Shown here: positions 10,341 to 20,474 of the stretch, in pieces
Numbering within the stretch: position 1 is the first letter of the stretch
How the letters are laid out: every line of letters begins with the position of its first letter
Source: an uncultured Anaerolineae bacterium
GTDB lineage: Bacteria; Chloroflexota; Anaerolineae; J036; Brachytrichaceae
Reading direction: 5' to 3'
DNA: 64,000 bases
Assembly: GCA_937959265.1 (NCBI GenBank)
Contig: CALGMA010000005.1
Location: 1-64,000, forward strand
Notes under the pieces: model-generated
What the model was told of the DNA's origin: nothing
Databases searched by the model: none
Seen by the model: the letters and a program-made list of their open reading frames with translations, nothing else
Program-made: the position numbers and the translations under genes

Positions 10341-11684
10341 TTAATCGCTCGTGATTTTCTCCACGCGCATCTCGATCTTCCGGCTTGGGCGCAGCGTGAC
10401 GAGCGGACTGATACCTACCTCGCCCGGCGTGACGTTGACCAGGCGCACATGTTGTGCGAACGTGCTCACGATGATTTGTCCTTCCATGAGTGCGAATTGG
10501 CCGCCGATGCACGCGCGCGGGCCAATGCCGAACGGGATATAGCCGGCCCGTGGCAGCGCCTGCTCCTTCTCCGGCGCAAAGCGCTCGGGGTTGAATTGTT
10601 CGGGCTCGGGAAAGATGGCAGGGTTGCGATGCACGCTATACGGCGAGATCATCACCCATGCGCCTGTCGGGATGACGTAATCGCCCAGCGGCACGTCGTG
10701 GATCGCCTCGCGCCCGATCGTGAAGCCGCCCGGATAGAGCCGCATGGCCTCTTTGTACACGCGCAGGGCGTAGGGCCGTTGGAAGAGCGCGCCGTTCTGT
10801 GCATCGCCGGAGGCGCATGTCTCGCGGGCTTCGCGCTCCAGGCCGGCTTGCACCTCCGGGAAGCACGCCACCAGGTAGAACAGCCACGTCAGCACAGTGG
10901 CCACCGTCTCATGCCCGGCGACGAACATGGTGATGACCTCATCGCGCACTTCATCGTCGCTGAGCGATTCGCCGTCTTCCGTCTGCGCCGCGAGCAGCAT
11001 ACTCAGGAAATCGTCGTTGCGCGATGCCGGTTGCGCGCGCCGGGCGCGGATCAAGCTGCGCACGGTGGCATCCACGCGCGCGATGGCCGCTAACGCCTCA
11101 CGATTGCGGCGCGCGAGCGAGCGGACGAGCGGCAGCGTTACCTGGCCGGAGAGGCCGTTCACGTAGTCCAGCGCGCGGTCAACATCGCGGCTGAACCCGT
11201 CCGCAATCTCGTTCACGTCGCGGGTGAAGAGCGCGCGGCCGACGATGGTAAGCGTCAGCCGCTTCATCTCGCGCTCCAGGTCAATCACCTGGCCGTCCTG
11301 CCAGCCTGCAATCGCCTCGCGCGCCGCCTGCGCCGCCACCTCCTGGTAAGCCAGGATGCGTTGCCGGTGAAAGGCCGGCGCGGCCAGCCGGCGGTGCTTT
11401 GCCCACGTCGCACCATCGTTGATCAGCAGGCCATCGCCCGTGAAGACGCCCAGAGTCTTCACCGCCGGCATTTTGCAGAAAGCGTTGGCCTGCTCAACGA
11501 GGATGGTATGCACCCATTCCGGCCGGTTCACGCAGACGATGTGCACCGGGCCGGCTTTGAACTCGCCGATGTCTCCGGCGGCGCAGCTCAGTCTGAGGAG
11601 GAAGGCGCTGGGATTCTTGAATGCTTCGAGCAGACTCGACGGGCTACGAGACGCGCCCAAGGTAGGGATCCTGCGATATGCCAC
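10341..11684 (-). CDS. Cytochrome P450
   Basis: I-helix AGHETVATVLTW, ExxR (KEAMR), heme-binding PFGIGPRACIGGQFA. Confidence 0.93.
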   Translation of the reverse strand: MAYRRIPTLGASRSPSSLLEAFKNPSAFLLRLSCAAGDIGEFKAGPVHIVCVNRPEWVHTILVEQANAFCKMPAVKTLGVFTGDGLLINDGATWAKHRRLAAPAFHRQRILAYQEVAAQAAREAIAGWQDGQVIDLEREMKRLTLTIVGRALFTRDVNEIADGFSRDVDRALDYVNGLSGQVTLPLVRSLARRNREALAAIARVDATVRSLIRARRAQPASRNDDFLSMLLAAQTEDGESLSDDEVRDEVITMFVAGHETVATVLTWLFYLVACFPEVQAGLEREARETCASGDAQNGALFQRPYALRVYKEAMRLYPGGFTIGREAIHDVPLGDYVIPTGAWVMISPYSVHRNPAIFPEPEQFNPERFAPEKEQALPRAGYIPFGIGPRACIGGQFALMEGQIIVSTFAQHVRLVNVTPGEVGISPLVTLRPSRKIEMRVEKITSD

Positions 11685-11769
11685 AATAGCAACTCACTTT
11701 CCACTTTCAACCAACCCAATCAACATCATCGCGAACTCACCATCTCTGCACGAACGAACACTGGCGCAC

Positions 11770-12666
11770 TCATGCGGCTTGGCGCGCATCACCGGCGACG
11801 GACAGAACGGTACGGCGTACCAGCACACGCGCCATCTCCTTGCGGTATGCGGCGCTGCCCAGCCAGTCGCCCTGTGGGTTGAGCATCTGCATCTGTGCAT
11901 CTAGCTCGCTTTCGAACCAGTCTGCCAGATGCTTCTTCTCGAGGCCAAACTCGAGCCGGCTGAGGCGGATCGGCGCAGGCGCGACGCCACCGACGGCGAC
12001 GCGGACGTTGCCGGCGATGCCATCCTTCATCGCGAACGATGCTGCAGCGCACACGATGGGGTAGTCCTTCGGCGTGCGCGCCACGCGCTGGTAGTTGCTG
12101 CGCGTGTCGGGCGTAGGGATCGGCATACGGATCTCGGTGATGAGCATACCTTCGTCCAGCACTTGCCAACGGTAGGCGAGGAAGCCGGCCAGCGGGATCA
12201 CCTTCCAGAAGTCGCTTGGTTCTTGCATGTCTTTGGATTTGTCGCGGGCGCCGGCCACTACCACCTCGGCGTCGCAGGCCAGCAGCGCCGTCACCAGCGG
12301 CGAGGCAGCATCGGCCGTCACAACGGCGCCGGCGATCGTGGCGCGGTTGCGGATGTTCAGGCCGGACATCGCCTCCGCCGTCTCGCCGATGATGCGCAGC
12401 GCGCCGCGGGCGTCCAGGCCAAGCAGCTCGCTTTCTACAAGCGTCTGATGCGTCACGGCAGCGCCAATGCGCAACAGGTTGCCCTCAACCACGATGCGGT
12501 TCAGGCCCAGGTTGGCGATGTCCACCACGGCTTCCACGTCGCGCGGCGCTTCGCCCACCAGCCACGTGCCGCCGCCCAGCACGAATGTGCGCGGCTCCTT
12601 CCGCTTGAGCAGTTCGACTGCCTCCATCAACCCTTGTGGCCGGTGATACTCTTTGAGGTTCAGCAT
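11770..12666 (-). CDS. FAD-binding subunit M of xanthine dehydrogenase/CoxM family
   Basis: FVLGGGTWLVGE, NIRNRATIAGAVVTADAASPL, VAVGGVAPAPIRL. Confidence 0.8.
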   Translation of the reverse strand: MLNLKEYHRPQGLMEAVELLKRKEPRTFVLGGGTWLVGEAPRDVEAVVDIANLGLNRIVVEGNLLRIGAAVTHQTLVESELLGLDARGALRIIGETAEAMSGLNIRNRATIAGAVVTADAASPLVTALLACDAEVVVAGARDKSKDMQEPSDFWKVIPLAGFLAYRWQVLDEGMLITEIRMPIPTPDTRSNYQRVARTPKDYPIVCAAASFAMKDGIAGNVRVAVGGVAPAPIRLSRLEFGLEKKHLADWFESELDAQMQMLNPQGDWLGSAAYRKEMARVLVRRTVLSVAGDARQAA

Positions 12667-12716
12667 AGACAGGTCGTGTAATTTATCACTTTTCAGCCGT
12701 CGTCGCAGATGAGGGG

Positions 12717-13586
12717 TCAGATCCTGCCCTCATAGACCATTACGCCGATGCCATGTGGCCCGATGATGTGGCCTACGGTTGCGCCGCACGACTTCACCGG
12801 AATCTCCTTCATCCTGGTGAAATGCGTTTGGAGCGCTTCGATCAGCGCCTGGGTGCGGTCGTTCGGTTGTGGCGAAAGCTGTAGCACGGCGAGTTGCGCC
12901 TGGTCATTGAACTCGGTCACGAATTCGGTCACCTTTTCGATGGCGCGCTCCGATGTGCGAACCTTTTCTACGGCGACAAGGTCGCCATCTTCCATGGACA
13001 AGCAGGGAATGATGCCCAGCATGGCGCCGAGGATAGCCTGCGCCGGCCTCAGGCGTTTGCTGTGTTCCAGGTAGTCCATGTCATCCGAGACGAAAATGCC
13101 ATAGATATGCTGCATTAGGCCGCGAAGACGTTTGACGATCATCTCGCCGACCTCACCGCCTTTCGCCAGCTTCACAGCCGCCCGCACGAGTTCATTCAAC
13201 CCCAGCGCCATGCTGCGCGAGTCCACGATGTGGATTTTGCAACGCCCAAGATAGGTTTCGCGCGCCTTCAGCGCGTTCTGCACCGTCTCGCTGAGCGCTG
13301 CAGACACGTGGATCGAGATGATCTCTGCGCGCTTGTCGGCCAATGCGCCGTATACGCGGTCGAAGTCCTCTACGCTGGGTGCGCGCACGGTGAAAGGTTT
13401 CTTCGAGCGGATCGCTTGCTGCGCTAAATCGGTTTCGCTCAAGTCCAGGTCCTCGCGATATGCTCGCCCGTTCAGCACGACGTATTGCGGGAGCACGATC
13501 ACGTCGTTCTCCTTGGCCCAATTCAGCGGCAATCGCGCGGCGCTATCGGTGACGACGCGGATCGAAGGTGTGCGATTGAGGGTCAT
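12717..13586 (-). CDS. DegV family protein (FakB-like fatty acid-binding)
   Basis: IRVVTDSAARLPLNWAKENDVIVLPQYVVLNG; DegV fold; 3 bp downstream of the DAK2/FakA-like gene. Confidence 0.88.
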   Translation of the reverse strand: MTLNRTPSIRVVTDSAARLPLNWAKENDVIVLPQYVVLNGRAYREDLDLSETDLAQQAIRSKKPFTVRAPSVEDFDRVYGALADKRAEIISIHVSAALSETVQNALKARETYLGRCKIHIVDSRSMALGLNELVRAAVKLAKGGEVGEMIVKRLRGLMQHIYGIFVSDDMDYLEHSKRLRPAQAILGAMLGIIPCLSMEDGDLVAVEKVRTSERAIEKVTEFVTEFNDQAQLAVLQLSPQPNDRTQALIEALQTHFTRMKEIPVKSCGATVGHIIGPHGIGVMVYEGRI

Positions 13587-13589
13587 GCG

Positions 13590-15299
13590 TCACTCGATAC
13601 CGACGATGAAGTAGTAGTGTGGCTGGCCTCCGGCGATCAACTCGACCTGATGCGATGGATAAGTTCGGCGCACTGCTTCGGCGATCGGCGCCGCTTCCGC
13701 TTCGGTCAGCCCATTGCCGTAGAACAGCGTGATGAGTTCGCGCTCACCGGCGTTCGCTTCTTCGAGCAGTGCCAGCAACGTGGAGGAGATGCCATCGTTG
13801 GCCACGGCGAGCCTGTCGTCAATCAAACCGATGATCTGGCCGGCGCGCACACGCACGCCGTTGATGGTCGCGTCGCGCGTCGAGACGGTGATCTCGCCAG
13901 TCGTGACGTGCCGCGCGGCCTCGCGCATGGCGGCGGCATTCTCTTCTGCGTCGGTGTCCGGGTTGAAGGCGATGGCTGCGGCGATGCCCTGCGCCAATGT
14001 GCGCGTGGCCACCACGTAAGCCGGCGTCTCGCTGATCTCCGCTGCCTGTTGAGCCGTCATGATGACGTTGCCGTTGTTGGGCAGCAGGATGACGCTGCGC
14101 GCGTTGGCCTTCGCGATCGCGTTCAGGAAGTCATCCACGCTCGGATTCATCGTCTGCCCGCCCTCGACCACGACGCGCACGCCGACCTCTTTGAACGCGC
14201 GCGCCAGGCCGTCGCCAGATGCAACGGCGACCACGGCTGTTTCGGCCACGGGCAGGCTCTCCTCGGCTTTTCGAGCGGGCAACGCGGCGTGCGCCGTGAA
14301 CACCTCGGATTGGGCCTGCATATCTTCGATCACGACATCGCGCAAAGAGCCAAGCCGTGCGCCGTAACTGATGGGCACGCCGGGATCGGGCACGTGCACG
14401 TGCACTTTGACGATGCTCTCATCGCCCATGACCAGCGGACATTCGCCCATCGCTTCGATGTCGGCGCGAATCTGGGCCACATCGAGCGTCTGGCCGCCGC
14501 GGGCATAGATCAGGTATTGCACGTCGTAGCCCCAGCCGCCTTCATGATGCAAGTCGGCTTCGCCGCTCGGCCGGACGCTGCCAGTGGCGCGTGAGGCGTC
14601 TTCCACCGGCAAGCCGTTGACGAAGCGCCACATGCCCTCCAGGATGATGAACAATCCATAGCCGCCGGAGTCAATGACCCCGGCTTCCTTGAGGATTTTG
14701 AGCAGGTTGGGGGTGCGCTGCACCGATTCGTACGAGGCGCTCTTGGCGACTTCGAGCAGCCGGCGCATGTCGTGCGTGTCGCGCGCCGCTGCCTCAACCG
14801 CCTCGGCGGTCTCGCGCGCTACGGTCAGGATCGTGCCTTCTACCGGCGTACTGACGCCGGCATAAGCCGTCTTGGCGGCTTCCTGCATGGCTGCTACCAA
14901 GTCTTGGGCGTCGCAGATCTCCTTGCGATCCAGCGACCGGGCGAATCCCCGCCAGAGTTGCGACAGGATGATGCCCGAGTTGCCGCGCGACCCGCGCAGC
15001 GCGCCGTTGGATACCGACCTGGCCACCAACCCGACGTTCGACTCGTTCATGTCGGCGATTGCTTCCCATGCCGAGCGCATGGTGTGCATCATGTTCGTGC
15101 CGGTGTCGCCATCGGGCACGGGATACACATTGTAGCCGTTGACGACCTCCTCTTGCTGTCGCAACCACTCGTAGCCGGCCTTCACCAGTTCTTTTAGTCG
15201 TCTGCCATCCATCGTCAATCGGGTGCGCTGCGGTCTGGCCTCGGATGAATCGAGTGATCGCTCCACTTCCGCTTGCGTCTGTGTGCCTTCGTCACCCAT
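13590..15299 (-). CDS. DAK2 domain kinase, FakA-like
   Basis: NVYPVPDGDTGTNMMHTM, SNGALRGSRGNSGIILSQLWRGFA, VIDSGGYGL. Confidence 0.9.
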   Translation of the reverse strand: MGDEGTQTQAEVERSLDSSEARPQRTRLTMDGRRLKELVKAGYEWLRQQEEVVNGYNVYPVPDGDTGTNMMHTMRSAWEAIADMNESNVGLVARSVSNGALRGSRGNSGIILSQLWRGFARSLDRKEICDAQDLVAAMQEAAKTAYAGVSTPVEGTILTVARETAEAVEAAARDTHDMRRLLEVAKSASYESVQRTPNLLKILKEAGVIDSGGYGLFIILEGMWRFVNGLPVEDASRATGSVRPSGEADLHHEGGWGYDVQYLIYARGGQTLDVAQIRADIEAMGECPLVMGDESIVKVHVHVPDPGVPISYGARLGSLRDVVIEDMQAQSEVFTAHAALPARKAEESLPVAETAVVAVASGDGLARAFKEVGVRVVVEGGQTMNPSVDDFLNAIAKANARSVILLPNNGNVIMTAQQAAEISETPAYVVATRTLAQGIAAAIAFNPDTDAEENAAAMREAARHVTTGEITVSTRDATINGVRVRAGQIIGLIDDRLAVANDGISSTLLALLEEANAGERELITLFYGNGLTEAEAAPIAEAVRRTYPSHQVELIAGGQPHYYFIVGIE

Positions 15300-15389
15300 C
15301 GTTCAGCGCTCTTCCTAAGAAAGTTACGTGTGTGTTCTCCCCTGCTGCGAGGTGCGCTTTGCGCAACGCACCACTTCGTGCAAGTGGGT

Positions 15390-15800
15390 TCAATCCTCGT
15401 TGGTCACGCGCAGGCCGGTGACGTGGACGTTCACCGCGTCCACGGCGTAACCGGTGCTGCGCTCGATGCTGTAGCGGATTTGGTGTTGCAGGCTACTCGT
15501 CACGGCCTGGATGCGCACGCCGTATTCGGCGATGATGTAGATGGTCACGGCGACGTGTTTGTTGCCGGTCGTCGGGTTGTCTGTGATCTGAATCTCCAGA
15601 CCACGTCGTGGATCGGTGTGCGTGCAGTCGAAGCCGGTGAAACGCGACGCGATGCCGACCACGCCGTAGGTGCTGAGTGCGGCGTTGCGCGCCAGTGTGA
15701 AAACCACTCGCGGTGAGATGACGATCTGGCCGGCGGCCGGCGGCGCCTTTTCCGCTCGCTGCGTCCCATCGAGCGCGGTAGCCTGCGTAAGCGTCTGCAT
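15390..15800 (-). CDS. Asp23/Gls24 family envelope stress protein
   Basis: IVISPRVVFTLARNAALSTYGVVGIASRF, VAVTIYIIAEYG; adjacent to FakA/FakB-like genes. Confidence 0.85.
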   Translation of the reverse strand: MQTLTQATALDGTQRAEKAPPAAGQIVISPRVVFTLARNAALSTYGVVGIASRFTGFDCTHTDPRRGLEIQITDNPTTGNKHVAVTIYIIAEYGVRIQAVTSSLQHQIRYSIERSTGYAVDAVNVHVTGLRVTNED

Positions 15801-15871
15801 GGTAGAATCGCCTCTCTGATGTTAGACAGTTTTTGAGCAAAGATCAAGAGTAAATAGGAGCATTGGACGCC

Positions 15872-16060
15872 ATGGCGAAATGTGCATTTACGGGCAAGAA
15901 AACGAGCTTCGGCCATTCTCGCTCGTTCTCGTTCAAGCTGACCAATCGGTCGTGGAAGCCGAACCTCCAGCGCCGCCGCATGATGATTGACGGCCGTATG
16001 CAGACCGTGATGGTCTCCGCCAAAGCCTTGCGCACGATGGCCAAGACGAAGGGCAAGTAA
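15872..16060 (+). CDS. rpmB: 50S ribosomal protein L28
   Basis: MAKCAFTGKKTSFGHSRSFSFKLTNRSWKPNLQ. Confidence 0.92.
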   Translation: MAKCAFTGKKTSFGHSRSFSFKLTNRSWKPNLQRRRMMIDGRMQTVMVSAKALRTMAKTKGK

Positions 16061-16099
16061 CAGCGCGGCATATCCGTTGCACGAGCGGGTGAGCATGGC

Positions 16100-17218
16100 T
16101 CACTCGCTCGTTTGCTTTTCCGGCCCAGCCTGTGCCGTCTCCGCTTTCAACTGGCCACAGCCGGCGCTGATGTCAATGCCGCGCCGGATGCGCAGCGTGT
16201 TAGGGATGCCGGCTTGCGTCAATACGTCGCGAAACTGCTGGATGCGCGCGCGGCGCGACGCATGGCCAGCGTAGCCGCCGGTCGGATTGAGCGGAATCAG
16301 GTTCACATGCACGAGGTTGACGCTGGCCCTTGGGTTGGTTTGGCGTACCAGCTCGACCAGCGCCCTTGCCTGCTCGACTGTGTCGTTGACGCCGTCAATC
16401 AGCGCCCACTCGTAGCTCACCCGCCGGTTGGTCTTGCGTAAATAGTCGCGCGTAGCCGCCACCAGCTCGCGCAGCGGGTAGCGCCGGTTGATGGGCACCA
16501 GTTGGTCGCGCAGCGCGTCGGTGGCTGCGTGCAGCGACACGGCCAGGTTGATTTGCGCTGCTTCCTCGGCGAAGCGCCGGATGCCCGGCACAAGGCCGAC
16601 GGTGGAGATGGTGATCTTGCGCGCGCCTAAGCTGAATCCCCCTTCGTCCTCCGGCGCCATCAGCCGCTGCGCCGCCTCCATTATGTTGTTGTAGTTGGCG
16701 AATGGCTCGCCCATGCCCATCAGCACCAAGTTGCTCAGGCGTTCATGGCTGTTCGCCTTCGTGCGCAGCGCGCGCGCCACCCACAGGGCTTGCTCGACGA
16801 TTTCGCCCGAACGCAAGTTGCGCAGGAAGCCCATCTGACCCGTGGCGCAGAAGCTACAGTCCATGGCGCAGCCGGCCTGCGAAGACACGCACGCCGTGCG
16901 GCGCAGACCGTCATACTCCATCAGCACCGTCTCGATTTCGCTGCCGTCGGCTAGTCGGAACAGCCACTTGCGCGTCCAGCCGTCAGACGAGTGCTGCTCG
17001 GTCACGATCGTCAGGCGGCCCAGCGCGTAAGTTTGCTTCAGCCGGTCGCGCAGGGGGCGGGGCAGATCGGTCATCTCGTCTATGCTGCCAACCAGCCGCT
17101 GGTAGAGCCAACGCCAGATCTGCTGGGCGCGGAAGGTCGGCTCGCCCCACTCGGCGAGCTGATGGGCCATTTGCTCGCGCGTGAGATCGTAGAGCGAGAG
17201 CGGGATCGGTGTCTGCAT
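16100..17218 (-). CDS. rlmN: 23S rRNA (adenine2503-C2)/tRNA methyltransferase
   Basis: CAMDCSFCATGQMGFLRNL radical SAM cluster, NLVLMGMGEPFANY, KITISTVGLVPGI. Confidence 0.93.
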   Translation of the reverse strand: MQTPIPLSLYDLTREQMAHQLAEWGEPTFRAQQIWRWLYQRLVGSIDEMTDLPRPLRDRLKQTYALGRLTIVTEQHSSDGWTRKWLFRLADGSEIETVLMEYDGLRRTACVSSQAGCAMDCSFCATGQMGFLRNLRSGEIVEQALWVARALRTKANSHERLSNLVLMGMGEPFANYNNIMEAAQRLMAPEDEGGFSLGARKITISTVGLVPGIRRFAEEAAQINLAVSLHAATDALRDQLVPINRRYPLRELVAATRDYLRKTNRRVSYEWALIDGVNDTVEQARALVELVRQTNPRASVNLVHVNLIPLNPTGGYAGHASRRARIQQFRDVLTQAGIPNTLRIRRGIDISAGCGQLKAETAQAGPEKQTSE

Positions 17219-17223
17219 CGTCT

Positions 17224-18213
17224 TCAGTTCGCTTTGACCTTGCTGACCGCGTCGGTGATCACGTCGTCAGGGTTGATCCCTTCGGCCTGGCCCTCGAAGT
17301 TGAGCAGAATGCGATGCCGCAACGCCGCCGGCGCGAGCGCTTTCAGGTCCTCGATGGCCACATTGAACCGGCCGTTCAACAGGGCCAGCACGCGCCCGCC
17401 AAGCAGCAGCGCCTGCGCGCCGCGTGGGCTGGCCCCGTAGCGCACATATTTCTTCACCATGTCGGTTGCTCCGTCGCCATCTGGATGGGTAGCCGACACC
17501 AGCGCGGCAGCGTAGCGCGTCACGTGCGAAGCCGCGGGCACCTGCCGCGCAAACTGGCTCATGGCGATCAACGTGTTGCCATCCGTCACCTTCGTCGCGC
17601 GCGCGGACTTTTCACCGGTGGTCTGTTCAACAATGGCCGCCAGCTCATCCAGCTTGGGGAAGCTGACGTTGAGCTTGAACATGAAGCGGTCGAGCTGCGC
17701 CTCCGGTAGTGGATAGGTGCCCTCCATCTCGATTGGGTTTTGTGTGGCCAGGACGAAGAAGGGCTTGCTCGTGGCGTAGGTGCGGCCCAGCACGCTGACC
17801 GTGCGCTCTTGCATGGCCTCTAGCAGCGCCGACTGGGTCTTGGGCGTAGCGCGGTTGATCTCGTCGGCCAGGATCAAGTTGGCAAAGATCGGGCCGGGCT
17901 GAAAGCGAAAGGCGCGCTTGCCCGTTTCCTGATCCTCCAGGATGTCGGTGCCGACGATGTCCGCCGGCATCAAGTCGGGCGTGAACTGGATGCGCACGAA
18001 GCGCAAACTGAGCGTATCGGCGAAGGCGCGCACCAGGCTGGTCTTGCCCAGGCCCGGCACGCCCTCCAGTAGCACATGGCTGCCGGCGATGATCGCAATC
18101 AGCGTATGCCGGATGATGTCTTGTTGGCCAATGATCACGCCGGAGACTTGCTTTTCGATCTGCTGCGCGACCTCGGTAAACTTCTCGGGAGTGATCTGGA
18201 CGGCGTCTGCCAT
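17224..18213 (-). CDS. MoxR family AAA ATPase
   Basis: [20 protein letters not shown] Walker [25 protein letters not shown] Walker B. Confidence 0.92.
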   Translation of the reverse strand: MADAVQITPEKFTEVAQQIEKQVSGVIIGQQDIIRHTLIAIIAGSHVLLEGVPGLGKTSLVRAFADTLSLRFVRIQFTPDLMPADIVGTDILEDQETGKRAFRFQPGPIFANLILADEINRATPKTQSALLEAMQERTVSVLGRTYATSKPFFVLATQNPIEMEGTYPLPEAQLDRFMFKLNVSFPKLDELAAIVEQTTGEKSARATKVTDGNTLIAMSQFARQVPAASHVTRYAAALVSATHPDGDGATDMVKKYVRYGASPRGAQALLLGGRVLALLNGRFNVAIEDLKALAPAALRHRILLNFEGQAEGINPDDVITDAVSKVKAN

Positions 18214-18285
18214 GAAGGCATTATAGGAGCTGCCGCTCCCCAGCTTGTCTTGCCCTCTGCTTATTTCGCTTCTACACTGCGCGGC

Positions 18286-19776
18286 ATGACGTCACGCAGT
18301 TTCCTGGCATTCGACATTGGCGCGGAAAGCGGCCGCGCCATTGCCGGCGCGTTCGACGGTGATCGGCTGCGGCTGATCGAGGTGCATCGCTTTCCCAACA
18401 AGCCGGTTCGCGTGAGCCCGCATTTGTATTGGAATGCGCTCGCGCTATGGGACGAGGTGCAAGCCGGTCTGCGCAAAGCTGCTGCGCAGTTCGGCCCGCT
18501 CGCCGGCGTCGGTGTAGACACCTGGGGCGTGGACTTCGTGCTGCTCGATGCGCACGACGAGCTGATCGGCAACCCGCACCACTATCGCGACGCGCGCACC
18601 GACGGCATGGTGGAGGAAGCCTGTGCCCGTGCTGGCCGCCAGCGCATCTTCGAATCCACCGGCATCCAGTTCATGCAGATCAACACGCTCTATCAGTTGC
18701 TGGCTATGGCGCGCGTTGGCGCGCCGGCGCTGGAATTCGCCCGCACTTTCCTAATGATGCCCGACCTGCTGCATTTCTGGCTGTCCGGCTACAAGGCCTG
18801 CGAATTCAGCAACGCGACGACGACGCAGTGCTACGACCCGCGCGCCGGCGATTGGGCGCGTGATCTGCTGGCAGAGCTAGGCATCCCAACGCATTTCCTG
18901 CCGGCAGTGATCCAGCCGGGCACCGACCTTGGCTCGTTGTCGCCGTCGCTCGTTCGCGCGCTCGGCGCGGATGGTCTGCAGAGGACGCGCGTCGTTGCGC
19001 CAGCCACGCACGACACCGGCTCGGCGGTTGCCGGCGTGCCGGCGTTTGTCGAGCGTTACGCCTACATCAGCTCGGGCACCTGGTCGTTGCTGGGCGCCGT
19101 CGCGCGTCAGCCGGTGATTACGCTGCAGGCGCTGGAGTTCAACTTCACCAACGAGGGTGGGGTGAGTGGCACATTTCGCTTGTTGAAGAACATCATGGGG
19201 ATGTGGCTGGTGCAGGAGTGCCGGCGTAAGTGGGCGTCACCGGCAGGCGACCTGATCCCATACAGCGAGTTGTTTGCCATGACCGAGCAAGCGCCGGCGC
19301 TCGGCCCGCTGGTGGATCCTGACGATGCGACTTTCCTGCATCCCGACGATATGCCGACGGCCATCGCTGAGTACTGCCGCCGCACCGGCCAGCCCGTTCC
19401 TGATGGACGCGGTGCGATGGTGCGTTGCGTCCTGGAAAGCCTGGCGCTCAAGTATCGCTACACACTTAATCAGTTGCAGGCGCTGCTCGGTTATTCGGTC
19501 GAGGTCATCCACGTTGTCGGCGGCGGCGCGCAAAACACGCTATTGTGCCAGTTCACTGCCGACGCATGTGGTGTGCCGGTGATAGCCGGCCCGGTCGAGG
19601 CGACGGCGATCGGCAACTTGCTGGTGCAGATGATGGCGTGCAGCGAACTCGCTTCTATGGACGATGCCTGTCAGGTCATCCGACGTTCCTTCCCGCTCGT
19701 CACGTATCAGCCGCGCGAGGTAGCGCGCTGGGACGACGCTTATGCGCGCTTTGAGGCGATGCTGCGCCGGTCGTAA
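18286..19776 (+). CDS. rhaB: Rhamnulokinase
   Basis: FLAFDIGAESGRAIAG, GVDTWGVDFVLLD, YISSGTWSLLG, HVVGGGAQNTLLCQFTAD. Confidence 0.9.
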   Translation: MTSRSFLAFDIGAESGRAIAGAFDGDRLRLIEVHRFPNKPVRVSPHLYWNALALWDEVQAGLRKAAAQFGPLAGVGVDTWGVDFVLLDAHDELIGNPHHYRDARTDGMVEEACARAGRQRIFESTGIQFMQINTLYQLLAMARVGAPALEFARTFLMMPDLLHFWLSGYKACEFSNATTTQCYDPRAGDWARDLLAELGIPTHFLPAVIQPGTDLGSLSPSLVRALGADGLQRTRVVAPATHDTGSAVAGVPAFVERYAYISSGTWSLLGAVARQPVITLQALEFNFTNEGGVSGTFRLLKNIMGMWLVQECRRKWASPAGDLIPYSELFAMTEQAPALGPLVDPDDATFLHPDDMPTAIAEYCRRTGQPVPDGRGAMVRCVLESLALKYRYTLNQLQALLGYSVEVIHVVGGGAQNTLLCQFTADACGVPVIAGPVEATAIGNLLVQMMACSELASMDDACQVIRRSFPLVTYQPREVARWDDAYARFEAMLRRS

Positions 19777-20373
19777 TCAGGCGCGATATAGCCGTTCGGT
19801 CCTGATGTATACCTCGACGGGGTAGGTGACGAGGTAGCGTAATGAAGCGTTCTGGCGTACCATGCGACGCAGCTCGGTGGACGAAATGTCCACCAGCGGT
19901 GCGTTGACCCAGCGCACGCGGCCGCTCACGCCGGGCACATCGTGCTCGATCTCGTTCAGGTCGGGGCGCGCACCCGGCCGGCCGGCCACGGCCAACGTAG
20001 CCAGCTCAATCAGCCGGCGCGGGTTGTGCCAATGCGGCAGGTCCTCGAGCGAATCGGCGCCCATGATGAAGCACCAGTCGTGTTGCGGATGTCGTGCCTC
20101 CAGCAGCTCCAGCGCCGTGCTGGAGTAGTGTGGCGCCGGGCGCTCCACGTCAACCAACGACAGCCGAAAGGCAGGATGATCGCTGATCGCCAGTTGCACC
20201 ATCCGCACGCGATGGTGCGCACTGCTGATCGAATTACCGGCCTTATGCGGCGGTTGCCCAACCGGCATGAACCAGACTTCGTCGAGTTTGAGTTGAGTAA
20301 GCGCCTGGTCAGCGATGACCAGGTGGCCGATGTGCGGCGGGTCGAACGTCCCGCCGAAGATGCCGATGTTCAT
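19777..20373 (-). CDS. nadD: Nicotinate-nucleotide adenylyltransferase
   Basis: MNIGIFGGTFDPPHIGHLVIA, PHKAG, ISSTELRR. Confidence 0.93.
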   Translation of the reverse strand: MNIGIFGGTFDPPHIGHLVIADQALTQLKLDEVWFMPVGQPPHKAGNSISSAHHRVRMVQLAISDHPAFRLSLVDVERPAPHYSSTALELLEARHPQHDWCFIMGADSLEDLPHWHNPRRLIELATLAVAGRPGARPDLNEIEHDVPGVSGRVRWVNAPLVDISSTELRRMVRQNASLRYLVTYPVEVYIRTERLYRA

Positions 20374-20474
20374 GGCGCGTCGCGAAGGTGGATTCTAGGC
20401 GCTGCGCGGCCTTTCGTCGAGCGCGCCACGAATTTGACCGGTTAGACCGCTTCAAGTGGTCCGACCGATGTGCA

